Source of the DNA: Bacillota bacterium
GTDB taxonomy: Bacteria > Bacillota > Clostridia > Lachnospirales > Lachnospiraceae
Direction: 5' to 3'
DNA: 64,000 nucleotides
Assembly: GCA_023450835.1 (NCBI GenBank)
Contig: JAEXGM010000269.1
Coordinates: 35,862-99,861, forward strand
Below, in pieces: positions 8,381-17,341 of this stretch (position 1 is its first letter; each line of letters starts with the position of its first letter). A program made the position numbers and the translations under genes. The notes below the pieces were generated by a model, which did no database searches, was not told the origin of the DNA, and saw only the letters and a program-made list of their open reading frames with translations.

Positions 8381-9142
8381 ATGAGCACAGAGAAAGATGA
8401 ACAGCTTTTCAAAAAAAGGCTTCTTGACTTGGCAAGAACAGCTTACAATAAAAACATTAATACATATACTGATTTTTTAACTTTAAATGAAATCAGTATT
8501 TTTTACAGTACAAAACCGGAACTACCTGATGTAAATTATGAGCTTTTCGGCGGTTTTGATGGAGCTGAAAGGAGAATCCTATGCTTTTGCGGAGATTCCT
8601 CCGTAAAAGCTTTTTCAGATTATATTGCCTGTCTAAAAATAACTCCATTAAATAAAAAATACAGTGACGATTTTAACCATAGAGACTTCTTGGGTTCCAT
8701 TATGAACCTTGGAACCACCCGCGGCAAGATTGGCGATATTCTGGTAAAGGAAAAGGAAGGCTATGTTTATTGTGAAGCCAAGCTCAGTGTTTATTTGGCC
8801 GAAAATCTTGAGAAAATAAAGCATACTTTTGTCCGCTGTGAAGTGATAGACGGGGAGGCTCCTGCCATTGCTCCGGATTTTAAGGAAATAAAGGGAAGTG
8901 TGGCATCTCCGAGACTGGATGCTGTTATTGCACTGGCATTTCAATCCTCCAGAAGCAGCATTTTATCTTTGATTTCAGGAGGGAAGGTCTTTGTGGACGG
9001 AAGGCTGGTAGAAAGCAACAGTTATCAGTTAAAAGAAAATGAAACGGTCTCAGTCAGAGGACTAGGAAAGTTCATCTATAAGGGACTTGAAAACCAAACG
9101 AAAAAAGGACGATATTATGTATCGTTGTCAAAATACATTTAG
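8381..9142 (+). CDS. YlmH-type S4-domain RNA-binding protein
   Basis: This protein of about 253 residues has an N-terminal YlmH domain (GGFDGAERRILCFCG; GSIMNLGTTRGKIGDILV) and a C-terminal S4 RNA-binding domain (LDAVIALAFQSSRSSIL, GGKVFVDGRLVES). The order sepF-yggT-ylmH-divIVA is the normal Firmicute division cluster. YlmH homologues have been linked to ribosomes and stalled nascent chains. The ATG at 8381 was preferred because GGGG lies seven bases before it; an in-frame ATG at 8369 is the alternative. Confidence 0.9.
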   Translation: MSTEKDEQLFKKRLLDLARTAYNKNINTYTDFLTLNEISIFYSTKPELPDVNYELFGGFDGAERRILCFCGDSSVKAFSDYIACLKITPLNKKYSDDFNHRDFLGSIMNLGTTRGKIGDILVKEKEGYVYCEAKLSVYLAENLEKIKHTFVRCEVIDGEAPAIAPDFKEIKGSVASPRLDAVIALAFQSSRSSILSLISGGKVFVDGRLVESNSYQLKENETVSVRGLGKFIYKGLENQTKKGRYYVSLSKYI

Positions 9143-9219
9143 AGCAGGAAAGAATGAAGGATAAACTTTCATTCCCCTGAGTTTATAAGTGTACTAAAGC
9201 ACGCAGATGGGAGCTATTT

Positions 9220-9813
9220 ATGATTACACCAGTTGAAATGCAAAGTAAGACCTTTAAAACCGGCATCGGCTATGATAAAAAGGATGTGGATAACTTTCTT
9301 TCAGAACTGCAGAAAAGCTATGAAACCATGTATAAAGAAAACATGGAGTTAAACGATAAAATAAATACACTGAATGAAGGAATTAATTACTATAAGTCAA
9401 TCGAAAAGACTCTTCAGAAGGCACTTCTATTAGCGGAACAGGCTGCGGAAGATACCAAGGACGCCGCGAAGAAGCAGGCAAAAGCGATTGAAGACGAAGC
9501 AAATGGAAAGGCATCCTTAATTATCTCTGAGAGTTATAAGGAAGTTATCAGCCTCAAACAGCAAACGTTAAAACTCGTTCAGCAGTATGAAACCTGCAGG
9601 ACCCAGTTCAAGCATTTTGCGGCAGCACAGGCAGAATTACTGGACAGTGAAGCCTTTGCATTACATATAGAAGACATGGATTCTTTAAAGGATATTCCTA
9701 AGATGGAATCACTTTACTCCGCACCTTCAGCAAAGCAAGGGGTTACGGCAGATAAAAAGGACGTACCGGAGGAAGAGGCAGCTTTTGAATTCTACAATCT
9801 GACGGAGGAATAA
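9220..9813 (+). CDS. divIVA: DivIVA-family polar/septal protein
   Basis: This 197-residue protein starts with MITPVEMQSKTFKTGIGYDKKDVDNFL, close to the DivIVA/GpsB N-terminal membrane-binding module with its FxxxxxGYDxxDVDxFL signature. A long coiled coil follows (about residues 28-130) and an acidic tail completes it. DivIVA recognises curved membrane and recruits division or wall-growth factors. It stands at the end of the ylm cluster. Confidence 0.92.
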   Translation: MITPVEMQSKTFKTGIGYDKKDVDNFLSELQKSYETMYKENMELNDKINTLNEGINYYKSIEKTLQKALLLAEQAAEDTKDAAKKQAKAIEDEANGKASLIISESYKEVISLKQQTLKLVQQYETCRTQFKHFAAAQAELLDSEAFALHIEDMDSLKDIPKMESLYSAPSAKQGVTADKKDVPEEEAAFEFYNLTEE

Positions 9814-9854
9814 AGCACAGACATAAGGATATTATTACAAGGAGAAGAAGCCAC

Positions 9855-10961
9855 ATGAATAATTCCGAACGCATTACAATCAATGAGGATAATAAACCGA
9901 TTTATGATATCGTACTGGCAGAAGATTACAGTTTATTGCAGGAAGAATTAAAGGCATTGAATCTTAAAGGCAGGAAAGTCTGCATTGTAACAGATTCTAC
10001 CGTAAGCAGGCTGCACTTAAGCAATCTGTTAGAGGTTGTAAAGGATTATGCCAGAGTTGTAGAGACCTTTACCTTTGAGGCAGGAGAAAAGAATAAAACT
10101 CTTTCCGTTGTCGGTGAGTTGTATGAGAAATTGATTCATTCCAAATTTGACCGGAATGATATGCTCTTTGCATTGGGAGGAGGAGTGGTCGGTGACCTTA
10201 CAGGATTTGCGGCTGCAACATATCTCCGGGGAATATCCTTCATACAGATTCCAACTACTTTACTGGCATGCGTAGACAGCAGTATCGGCGGAAAGACCGG
10301 TGTTGACTTCAAAGCATATAAAAATATGGTAGGTGCCTTTCATCAGCCCAAACTGGTATATATAAGCCTTTCCCACTTAAATACGCTGGAAGAGCGTCAG
10401 CTTGTAAATGGTATGGGCGAAGTGATTAAACATGGCTTGATAAAAGATAAGGAATATTACAATAAGCTAAAAACGGATCACGAAAGTATTCTTAAGAAGG
10501 AACCAATGGTTTTAAGAGATATGATAGCGCGATCCTGTGAGATAAAAAAAGAAGTGGTAGAGACTGATCCTACTGAAAAAGGAGTACGTGCTCTTTTAAA
10601 CTTTGGCCATACAATCGGACATGCTGTTGAACGTTGTATGGATTTTAAGCTGCTTCATGGTGAATGTGTGGCCATTGGTATGGTGGCTGCATCTTATTTA
10701 TCTTTTATGCGGGGCAACCTTACCTTAGCGGAAGCAGAGGAAATAAAGGAGACTATATCCGCTTACCGCCTTCCCATAGCATTGACGGATAAGAAAATAT
10801 CGGCAGAGGAAATATTAGAAACCGTCTTTCATGATAAAAAGGTTGACGGTGATTCCATTAAGTTTATTCTTCTGAAAGAGAAAGGTGAAGCAGTCATTGA
10901 TTCGACGGTCACCAGAGACGAGATAAAAAAAGCAATTGAATACATTCTTCCGCAGTCATAA
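9855..10961 (+). CDS. aroB: 3-dehydroquinate synthase
   Basis: AroB forms 3-dehydroquinate from DAHP using NAD and a divalent metal, the second shikimate-pathway step. The 368-residue length is normal. The NAD-binding GGGVVGDLTGFAAATY, the substrate loop PTTLLACVDSSIGGKTG, the metal ligands in GMGEVIKHG, NFGHTIGHAVE and LLHGECVAIGM are all present. No other shikimate gene is near; it lies between divIVA and lspA, an unexpected place. An AAGGAG site precedes the ATG. Confidence 0.96.
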   Translation: MNNSERITINEDNKPIYDIVLAEDYSLLQEELKALNLKGRKVCIVTDSTVSRLHLSNLLEVVKDYARVVETFTFEAGEKNKTLSVVGELYEKLIHSKFDRNDMLFALGGGVVGDLTGFAAATYLRGISFIQIPTTLLACVDSSIGGKTGVDFKAYKNMVGAFHQPKLVYISLSHLNTLEERQLVNGMGEVIKHGLIKDKEYYNKLKTDHESILKKEPMVLRDMIARSCEIKKEVVETDPTEKGVRALLNFGHTIGHAVERCMDFKLLHGECVAIGMVAASYLSFMRGNLTLAEAEEIKETISAYRLPIALTDKKISAEEILETVFHDKKVDGDSIKFILLKEKGEAVIDSTVTRDEIKKAIEYILPQS

Positions 10962-11065
10962 AGCTAGAAAGTTATTTTTAGTATGAAATTCATATAAGCA
11001 ACAAGTATTTTTACAAAAGCAGCTACAATAATAAGGCACATTAAATGTGCGTACTCGGAGGCATT

Positions 11066-11614
11066 ATGCGAAAATTAAGACATTTCCTTTTATTCATTTT
11101 ATTAATTGCATTGGATCAGTTCGCAAAACATTTAGCAGCGACCAATGTGAAAGAAAATCCTTTTATCATTATTCCGAAGGTTTTTCAGTTTACGTACCAT
11201 GAAAATAACGGAGCAGTGTGGGGGATTTTAAGTGGTAAAATAGTCTTTCTGGTAATCCTGACCTTTATTCTATTGGGATTAATGGTATTTTTATATTTAA
11301 AAGTACCCCAGGAAAAACGGTATAATGCTATCCGAATTATATTGGTGTTCATTTGTGCAGGAGCAGTCGGGAACCTGATTGACAGAATGTTTAACAAATA
11401 TGTGGTAGATTTTATTTATTTTGAGCTGATTGATTTCCCTGTGTTTAATCTGGCGGATTGCTATATTACAATATCATCCGTACTGCTGATCATATTAGGG
11501 CTGTTCTATTATAAAGATGAAGATTTTGAATTTTTATCTCCTAAGTCACATAAAACCATATCCGCTGATGTAAATACTATGTCGGATGATAAAGAGGATG
11601 ATACTTTAAATTGA
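11066..11614 (+). CDS. lspA: Lipoprotein signal peptidase (signal peptidase II)
   Basis: LspA cleaves the signal peptide of prolipoproteins after lipid attachment. The product has about 182 residues and four membrane helices. Catalytic aspartates lie in GAVGNLIDRMFNKYVVDF and VFNLADCYI; the LDQFAKHLA and NNGAVWGIL segments are also typical. The C-terminus carries an unusual acidic extension ending in DDKEDDTLN. The ATG at 11066 has CGGAGG upstream, so the 11045 frame is rejected. The stop overlaps the rluD start by four bases. The lipoproteins encoded here (for example at 3027) would be substrates. Confidence 0.93.
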   Translation: MRKLRHFLLFILLIALDQFAKHLAATNVKENPFIIIPKVFQFTYHENNGAVWGILSGKIVFLVILTFILLGLMVFLYLKVPQEKRYNAIRIILVFICAGAVGNLIDRMFNKYVVDFIYFELIDFPVFNLADCYITISSVLLIILGLFYYKDEDFEFLSPKSHKTISADVNTMSDDKEDDTLN

Positions 11615-12543
11615 AGAGCGTAAACGATGAAATACTGGATTTCTTTGTAGAGGAAGAAGATAAGGGGCTGCGCATTGACCGTTATCTTGCGGATAGTCAG
11701 GAAGACCTTACACGTTCCTATCTGCAAAAGCTTATAGGGGAAGAACGGGTATTGGTAAATGAAAAGTCCGTTAAAGCCAATTACAAAGTAAATTCCGGGG
11801 ATACAATAAAATTGATGCTCCCTCCTCCTGTTGATCTTGAGCTTAAACCGGAGGATATTCCACTTGATATTATCTATGAAGATAAGGATATTATAGTGGT
11901 AAACAAGGGAAAAGGTATGGTAGTGCATCCTGCAGCAGGGCATTACACCAATACTCTTGTAAATGCACTGCTATTTCACTGCAAAGAAGAACTCTCCGGA
12001 ATTAATGGGGTTATGAGACCGGGAATTGTGCACCGCATTGACATGAATACAACAGGAGTCCTTGTAGTGTGCAAAAACGATAAGGCTCATCAGGCCATTG
12101 CAGAGCAGTTGAAGGTCCATTCTATCACACGTAAATACAATGCTATCGTCTATCAGACATTCAAAGAAAGCCAGGGTACCGTAGAAGGGCCCATCGGCAG
12201 GCATCCGGTGGACAGAAAAAAGATGGCAATTAACCATAAAAATGGCAAGCATGCGGTAACACATTATCAGTTACTGGAGAATTTAAGTAACCGATATGCC
12301 CATATTGAATGTACATTAGAAACAGGCAGAACACACCAGATAAGGGTTCATATGGCCAGCATCGGACATCCGTTGTTGGGAGATGAACTATATAGCAATA
12401 ATAAGAGTAATTTCGGCCTGGAAGGTCAGGCGCTTCATGCAAGAGTACTGGGCTTTATTCATCCTTCAACAGGTGAATATGTAGAATTTGAAGCACCGCT
12501 TCCTGCTTATTATGAAGAACTTCTAAAGAAATTAAGAAGATAG
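11611..12543 (+). CDS. RluD-family 23S rRNA pseudouridine synthase
   Basis: This 310-residue enzyme has an N-terminal S4 domain (LRIDRYLADSQEDLTRSYLQKLI) and a pseudouridine synthase domain. The catalytic aspartate lies in HRIDMNTTGVLVV; further family motifs are VNKGKGMVVHPAAGH and ETGRTHQIRVHMA. It starts at a TTG overlapping the lspA stop (TTGA), with AAGAGG just upstream, so the two are coupled as in Bacillus lspA-ylyB. The exact rRNA target cannot be read from sequence. Confidence 0.92.
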   Translation: MKSVNDEILDFFVEEEDKGLRIDRYLADSQEDLTRSYLQKLIGEERVLVNEKSVKANYKVNSGDTIKLMLPPPVDLELKPEDIPLDIIYEDKDIIVVNKGKGMVVHPAAGHYTNTLVNALLFHCKEELSGINGVMRPGIVHRIDMNTTGVLVVCKNDKAHQAIAEQLKVHSITRKYNAIVYQTFKESQGTVEGPIGRHPVDRKKMAINHKNGKHAVTHYQLLENLSNRYAHIECTLETGRTHQIRVHMASIGHPLLGDELYSNNKSNFGLEGQALHARVLGFIHPSTGEYVEFEAPLPAYYEELLKKLRR

Positions 12544-12562
12544 CAGTGATAAGGAGTAAGCT

Positions 12563-13993
12563 TTGAAACGAAAATTAATTGCGCATCTGGAAAACTGGAG
12601 TATTTCATTACAAAAGAAACCGTTATTATTAATTGGAGCAAAGGGGACAGGTAAAACATATCTTGCCCTTGCCTTTGCAAATAACTTTTATGATACTTAT
12701 ACGTATTGGAATTTCGAAAATAATCCTGTAAATACGGATAGCTTATTACAGGCAGGCAAAGATGATTTGACTGCCTTTTTTTCGTGCATTCAGACGAAGA
12801 GTAAGAATCCGGCATCCTCTGGCAGTGATACGGCGCCTGAGAAGCATTTATTCATCTTAGATGAAATATTCTTTTGCTCTAAATCAGAATCGATAATAAC
12901 CAAATTACTGGAGTTTTATCCGGACGGGGATATTCTGGCTGTTTCCAGTATAATGCCTGCCTTAAGCTGTACCCATATAGATAAATGGGAAGAGGATTTT
13001 CAGGTATTAAAGCTTTATCCTATGGATTTTGAAGAGTTTCTTATGGCAACCGGGAATGAATGGTATATAGAAGTTATTAAAGAAGAGTATAGAAGCGGCA
13101 GAAGTATTCCGGAGATTGTTCATTCAGAACTCCTGGAGCTCTTGGAGGAATACTTTTGCGTCGGTGGTCTTCCCCAGGCTGTAAATGAGTATATCACAAG
13201 CGGATGCAAAGACAATATCACAGAGATTCACAGGAATATTTTATATTCCTATCTTTTTGAAGCGGGAATAAGAAAAAATGAAGGCTGTGCTTTAAAGGTA
13301 AAACAGATATTCTACTCTCTGCCGGAGCAGCTATCCAAATGCAACAAGAAGTTTCAATATAATCTAATCCGGCGGGGAGCTACGGAAGGTCTCTTTTTGG
13401 AGGGGCATACTTACATAAAGGATACCTGGTTCGGGATTTACAATAGTAAATTAACGGATAATGAAATAGAAGATAATAGAAAGCTGTCAGAGCAGCCTAA
13501 GAATGCGGCCACCAAGATATATCTTTTTGATGTTGGGCTGTATCATTCCCTCTGTGGTATGACGGGTATCAAAAAAGATAAGGACTATCGTGAGGGGTTA
13601 CTGGAAACCTATACAGCCGAGGCACTTACAGCTTCTGGAATTGATTTTGGCTATTGGGAAACTGCTTCGGGGTCCTGTTCACTGTTTCTGCTAAACGAAG
13701 CAGCTGATGAATCTTTGATATCGGCTTCAGACCTTGGGGAAGGATATAATCCTACGGGATATCATTCCAAGGAATACCGCCCCCTTGGATTTTCTCCAAG
13801 AGGATATTATCCCATGGAAATCCGGGAAAAGGGCGGCAACCGTTCAAAAGTACTGGCTTCCTTTCGTGAAAGACACCCTGATATTCAGACAGCAATTAAG
13901 ATTACAGCGGATAAAAAAGAGAATGAGAAAAAGACAGAAAGTGTGCAAACCTTATCTCTGTACAGCATTTTCTGCCTAGGTCCAATGGCCTAA
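12563..13993 (+). CDS. AAA-family ATPase with degenerate DUF4143-like C-terminus
   Basis: This 476-residue protein starts at TTG 12563 after AAGGAG. Its AAA domain has Walker A GAKGTGKTY (about residues 29-37) and Walker B HLFILDEIF. A winged-helix-like middle follows (VGGLPQAVNEYI), and the segment KIYLFDVGLYHSLCGM is typical of DUF4143. In usual members the C-terminal part contains an ExD-like nuclease fold; here the expected EVDF-type strand reads SCSLFLL, and a three-unit repeat is inserted before PMEI. Function is unknown. The gene follows rluD by about 20 bases and probably ends the operon. Confidence 0.75.
   Translation: MKRKLIAHLENWSISLQKKPLLLIGAKGTGKTYLALAFANNFYDTYTYWNFENNPVNTDSLLQAGKDDLTAFFSCIQTKSKNPASSGSDTAPEKHLFILDEIFFCSKSESIITKLLEFYPDGDILAVSSIMPALSCTHIDKWEEDFQVLKLYPMDFEEFLMATGNEWYIEVIKEEYRSGRSIPEIVHSELLELLEEYFCVGGLPQAVNEYITSGCKDNITEIHRNILYSYLFEAGIRKNEGCALKVKQIFYSLPEQLSKCNKKFQYNLIRRGATEGLFLEGHTYIKDTWFGIYNSKLTDNEIEDNRKLSEQPKNAATKIYLFDVGLYHSLCGMTGIKKDKDYREGLLETYTAEALTASGIDFGYWETASGSCSLFLLNEAADESLISASDLGEGYNPTGYHSKEYRPLGFSPRGYYPMEIREKGGNRSKVLASFRERHPDIQTAIKITADKKENEKKTESVQTLSLYSIFCLGPMA
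13739..13822 (+). repeat. In-frame 30-bp repeat within the AAA/DUF4143 gene
   Basis: Three units of about ten codons can be aligned: EGYNPTGYHS, KEYRPLGFSP and the shortened RGYYPMEI. The shared pattern is xxYxPxGYxx. They lie where a typical DUF4143 protein has a short linker, so they look like a local tandem duplication that has since diverged. Confidence 0.6.
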
Positions 13994-14012
13994 AGTGCTG
14001 ATGTTTTTTTCA

Positions 14013-14234
14013 TTGACAAGTCAATTCTATTTAGATAGAATGTATATATGGCAAAAACTACTAATGTAGATTGTGATACTATAACAATTGATGTGCGTTC
14101 CGACAAATGTAGACTATTCTTGAGAACAGGAAGGATATCCTAACAGGATATGCTCTCTGTGTAAATACGAATGTATAAAAAACCCCAGTGATATCATCAA
14201 TTCCGCACAATATACCTTAATTCTACAAATGTAG
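14013..14234 (+). promoter_or_regulatory. Sigma-A promoter and three BlaI/MecI-type operators
   Basis: TTGACA (14013-14018) and TAGAAT (14036-14041) are 17 bases apart. Immediately downstream is CTACTAATGTAG (14058-14069), then CGACAAATGTAG (14101-14112) and CTACAAATGTAG (14223-14234). All fit the TACA/TGTA dyad bound by BlaI/MecI repressors. The first lies at the expected transcription start, so bound repressor would block it. The only gene downstream before a long gap is the BlaI-type repressor itself, about 280 bases into the transcript. Confidence 0.7.
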
Positions 14235-14331
14235 TTCGAATGACTATCCTCTTTTTATCCTGGTCTGGATTTCATATAAATCTCTAACTATATTAATGCA
14301 CTTGAGGTTTTACGTGCGGAATGGAGCAATA

Positions 14332-14697
14332 ATGAGCGAGATACGCCTACATGAAGGAGAATTAAATATTATGGAGCTGTTATGGTCTAATAAAGTGCTT
14401 GCGGCCAAGGACATCTCTAAAATAATTAAAGAATACATAGGCTGGGAAAAGAATACAACATATACTGTCATAAAGAGGCTTATTGATAAGGGGGCTATTA
14501 AAAGAGAAGATCCGGGTTTTTTGTGTAAGGCAACAATTTCAAAAAGAACAGTACAAAATACCGAAACAGTAGCACTTCTGAATAAATTCTACAATGGTTC
14601 TCTAAGCAATTTTTTCACCGAATTTTTAAAGAATCAAAAATTGAATGCAGGAGAGTTATTGGAGTTAGAGAGAATTCTAAGTGAGCAGAAACTTTAA
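14332..14697 (+). CDS. BlaI/MecI/CopY-family transcriptional repressor
   Basis: This 121-residue protein has an N-terminal winged helix (LHEGELNIMELLWSNKVLAAKDI; NTTYTVIKRLIDKGAI) and a short C-terminal dimerisation region, matching the BlaI/MecI length and plan. In the classic system a membrane sensor (BlaR1/MecR1) cleaves the repressor; none is encoded nearby, and no beta-lactamase or PBP2a is seen. The ATG at 14332 with GGAG upstream is preferred to 14296. The three dyads in its leader point to autoregulation. gapN is the next gene. Confidence 0.88.
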   Translation: MSEIRLHEGELNIMELLWSNKVLAAKDISKIIKEYIGWEKNTTYTVIKRLIDKGAIKREDPGFLCKATISKRTVQNTETVALLNKFYNGSLSNFFTEFLKNQKLNAGELLELERILSEQKL

Positions 14698-14714
14698 ATG
14701 TAACTTAGTTACAT
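14698..14714. promoter_or_regulatory. Short palindrome between the BlaI-type gene and gapN
   Basis: ATGTAACTTAGTTACAT has 7-bp perfect arms, starting at the last bases of the repressor gene's stop region. It lacks a T-tract, so it is more like a protein-binding site than a terminator. It is placed to act on gapN transcription, but the binding protein is unknown. Confidence 0.4.
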
Positions 14715-14812
14715 ACGTTATTTTTATTTCGTATTAGAATACCTTTATAATTTACGCAAAACATAAGAATAATAAGCAGTAATATATTGTGTTTATTAGA
14801 AAGGAGCAGCTA

Positions 14813-16228
14813 GTGAGTGAACATATTACTATAAATAATACAGAAAATACAATAAAAATCCTATCGCCTCTGGATGGCAGATTATTAGGCTCTGTGAAAG
14901 CAATGACGCAGGAAGAGGTAGATAATGAGGTAGCGAAAGCAAAGCAGGCATTTCATGATTGGAAAGAGGTTCCTTTAAGCCAAAGAGCAGAAGTTATGTA
15001 TAAGGCGGCAGACCTCTTAATTGCAAATACAAAGAGCCTGGCGGAACTTCTTATGCTGGAGGTCGGGAAGGACCAGAAAAGCGCAGAATCAGAGGTTACA
15101 AGAACTGCTGATTTTATTAGATTTACTGCGGATACCGCAAAGAGTATTCATGGTGAGAGCATACAGGGTGATAATTTCTCCGGGTTTAGCAAAGAGAAGT
15201 TTGCTATGGTCACAAGAGAACCTGTCGGAGTGGTCTTAGCCATATCACCGTTTAATTATCCCATAAATCTGGCAGCTTCCAAGATTGCTCCGGCTTTGGT
15301 ATCCGGAAATACAGTAGTATTCAAACCTGCTACTACCGGAAGTCTCTGCGGCACCGCGCTGGCAAATGTATTTTTGGAGGCCGGTCTCCCGGAAGGTGCT
15401 TTAACTGTAGTAACCGGTAAGGGCAGTGTAATAGGTGATTATATTGTAACCCATCCCGATATCAGTTTTATTAATTTTACAGGCAGCACGGAAGTTGGTC
15501 TTGACATCTCTAAGAAAGTTCATATGGTACCTCTTCTTATGGAGCTTGGCGGAAAAGATGCCGCCATAGTTTTAAAGGATGCCGACTTGCCTTTTGCAGC
15601 CAAGAATATCGTAGCCGGTGCTTTTTCTTATTCCGGACAGCGCTGTACGGCGGTGAAACGAATTCTTGTATTAAATGAAGTGGCAGATGAATTAATACGG
15701 TATTTAAAGAATGAAATTGATAAGCTCAAGGTTGGTAACCCTTTAACAATGCAGGCTGAAGTGGTTCCGCTGATTAATGACAAGGCTGCGGATTTTGTGT
15801 GGGAGCTCATGGAGGATGCCAAAGCAAAAGGTGCCAAAATGATAGTAGGCGGTGCCAGAGAGGGCAATCTTATTTATCCTACTTTATTTGATGAAGTTAC
15901 GGAAGAGATGAGAATAGCTTGGGAGGAGCCTTTTGGACCGGTTCTTCCGATTCTCCGTGTGAATACGGTGGAAGAAGCAGTGGCCCTGGCCAATAAATCC
16001 GAATACGGACTGCAATCTTCTGTATTTACGGAGAACATTACAGATGCTTTCCATGTAGCAAACAAATTAGAAGTTGGAACAGTTCATATTAACAATAAAA
16101 CTGAGAGAGGACCGGACCATTTCCCTTTCTTAGGTGTTAAAAAATCAGGTATCGGAACTCAGGGTATACGCTATTCCATAGAGGCCATGACCAGAGTAAA
16201 AGCAACTGTTATCAATTTGAACAGATAA
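14813..16228 (+). CDS. gapN: NADP-dependent non-phosphorylating glyceraldehyde-3-phosphate dehydrogenase
   Basis: GapN oxidises glyceraldehyde-3-phosphate directly to 3-phosphoglycerate and makes NADPH without substrate-level ATP. The 471-residue protein is an aldehyde dehydrogenase with Glu in LLMELGGKDAA and catalytic Cys in SGQRCTAVKR. The C-terminal NNKTERGPDHFPFLGVKKSG segment, with Arg contacting the phosphate, is typical of GapN rather than general ALDHs. The GTG at 14813 is preceded by AAGGAG; the 14789 frame reads through that site. It is a single gene ended by the terminator at 16301. Confidence 0.92.
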   Translation: MSEHITINNTENTIKILSPLDGRLLGSVKAMTQEEVDNEVAKAKQAFHDWKEVPLSQRAEVMYKAADLLIANTKSLAELLMLEVGKDQKSAESEVTRTADFIRFTADTAKSIHGESIQGDNFSGFSKEKFAMVTREPVGVVLAISPFNYPINLAASKIAPALVSGNTVVFKPATTGSLCGTALANVFLEAGLPEGALTVVTGKGSVIGDYIVTHPDISFINFTGSTEVGLDISKKVHMVPLLMELGGKDAAIVLKDADLPFAAKNIVAGAFSYSGQRCTAVKRILVLNEVADELIRYLKNEIDKLKVGNPLTMQAEVVPLINDKAADFVWELMEDAKAKGAKMIVGGAREGNLIYPTLFDEVTEEMRIAWEEPFGPVLPILRVNTVEEAVALANKSEYGLQSSVFTENITDAFHVANKLEVGTVHINNKTERGPDHFPFLGVKKSGIGTQGIRYSIEAMTRVKATVINLNR

Positions 16229-16300
16229 GTCAAGGCAGTATTGTTTTTATTTATTTGTTCAGATTATTATAAGGGGTTAGTTTCTTAACAGAATATTATA

Positions 16301-16344
16301 AAATGGCTGTGAATTACTGAGTGTTCAGTTCTTCACAGCCATTT
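16301..16344. terminator. Bidirectional terminator after gapN
   Basis: Perfect 13-bp arms (AAATGGCTGTGAA and its complement) lie between converging gapN and the multi-pass membrane gene. A and T runs on either side suit termination in both directions. Confidence 0.85.
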
Positions 16345-16360
16345 GTTATATGTTTAATAT

Positions 16361-17341
16361 TTAAGCCACAAGATCTTTCACTTCAAGATACTTCTTGTTG
16401 TCCGTATATAATTCACCGGTATAAGGATTCTTTTTCGTTTTCACAGCTTTCATAATCATATAAACTAGGACAGCGACATTAGCAAGCAGGGAAATCAATC
16501 CGAAGAAGAACAGAGGAGTTTTATTATAGGTAGAGGATACCGCGAAGGCTCCTTTGTCTATAAAAGCAGGAATAGTCTGGGCAAACATGCACCACAGTGC
16601 TAATGTATGGGCACGGTGCTGAAGCCATGCGCCTTTTCCAACGGTAAAAGCACAAAGGGTAGGAGCCAGCAGTAAAGCAAAGCCGCAATACCAGGCATGA
16701 CCGGGAAGGCAGTTATAGGTATATGTAAAGTTCCAAAGGTCATATGCTATAATCCAGAACCAGAGCATATCCGGCCAAAGCATATCCTGACTCTTATCAT
16801 TGGCTGTTTTCTTACGCAGTTTAATGCCGAACCAACCGGTAATCGTGATGATATTTAAAATACCGGCCGCCGCATTCATGAAGTTCCAGGAACCACCAAG
16901 AACATACATGGAGCCGTCGGCAAGATTACCGCCGCCATAATATTGTAAGCCAACCTGGATATCACGGCTTACGGCTTCTAAGATATTAACGGCAAGAATT
17001 AAAGGAGGGAAGCATAATGCCCATTTATAATCAGCAAGTCTCCATTCCTTTCCGGTTTTTTTGTTGGTCCCTTTTAAATGGCGTATCAACCAAAAGCCGA
17101 GGCATCCTGCCGTAGCGGAATAGACCTTTGCAAGATGGAACCAGTCAGTATAGGTGGTATCCTTTAATACCGTAAACCATAGAACCGACAGAACCAGTGG
17201 AAGAACCGTAAAGGCAAATAGCCCTACATACTTAAGTCTTCTGGTCACCTCGTTTAACGCAAAGAGGATGACAAATACCAGAAGCCACATACCCCATGAG
17301 CCAAGGAAGGTAGCTCCGCTGTCATAACTAAATTGAAACAT
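16361..17341 (-). CDS. Multi-pass membrane protein of unknown function (possibly DUF5692)
   Basis: This 326-residue protein has about eight or nine hydrophobic helices and many aromatic residues. Segments such as GSWNFMNAAAGILNIITITGW and the tryptophan-rich PDMLWFWIIAYDLWNFTYTYN stand out. It has no transporter signature that I recognise. It resembles clostridial proteins grouped as DUF5692 by memory, not by search. It is transcribed away from the Crp-type gene across a 409-base gap that holds a long palindrome, so the two may share regulation. A GGAGGTTGAATC sequence precedes the ATG. Confidence 0.65.
   Translation of the reverse strand: MFQFSYDSGATFLGSWGMWLLVFVILFALNEVTRRLKYVGLFAFTVLPLVLSVLWFTVLKDTTYTDWFHLAKVYSATAGCLGFWLIRHLKGTNKKTGKEWRLADYKWALCFPPLILAVNILEAVSRDIQVGLQYYGGGNLADGSMYVLGGSWNFMNAAAGILNIITITGWFGIKLRKKTANDKSQDMLWPDMLWFWIIAYDLWNFTYTYNCLPGHAWYCGFALLLAPTLCAFTVGKGAWLQHRAHTLALWCMFAQTIPAFIDKGAFAVSSTYNKTPLFFFGLISLLANVAVLVYMIMKAVKTKKNPYTGELYTDNKKYLEVKDLVA

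Noticed and set aside
14048..14143. 31-codon leader peptide in the BlaI-type leader
   Set aside because: It has an ATG but no ribosome binding site and overlaps two operators; there is nothing else to support translation.
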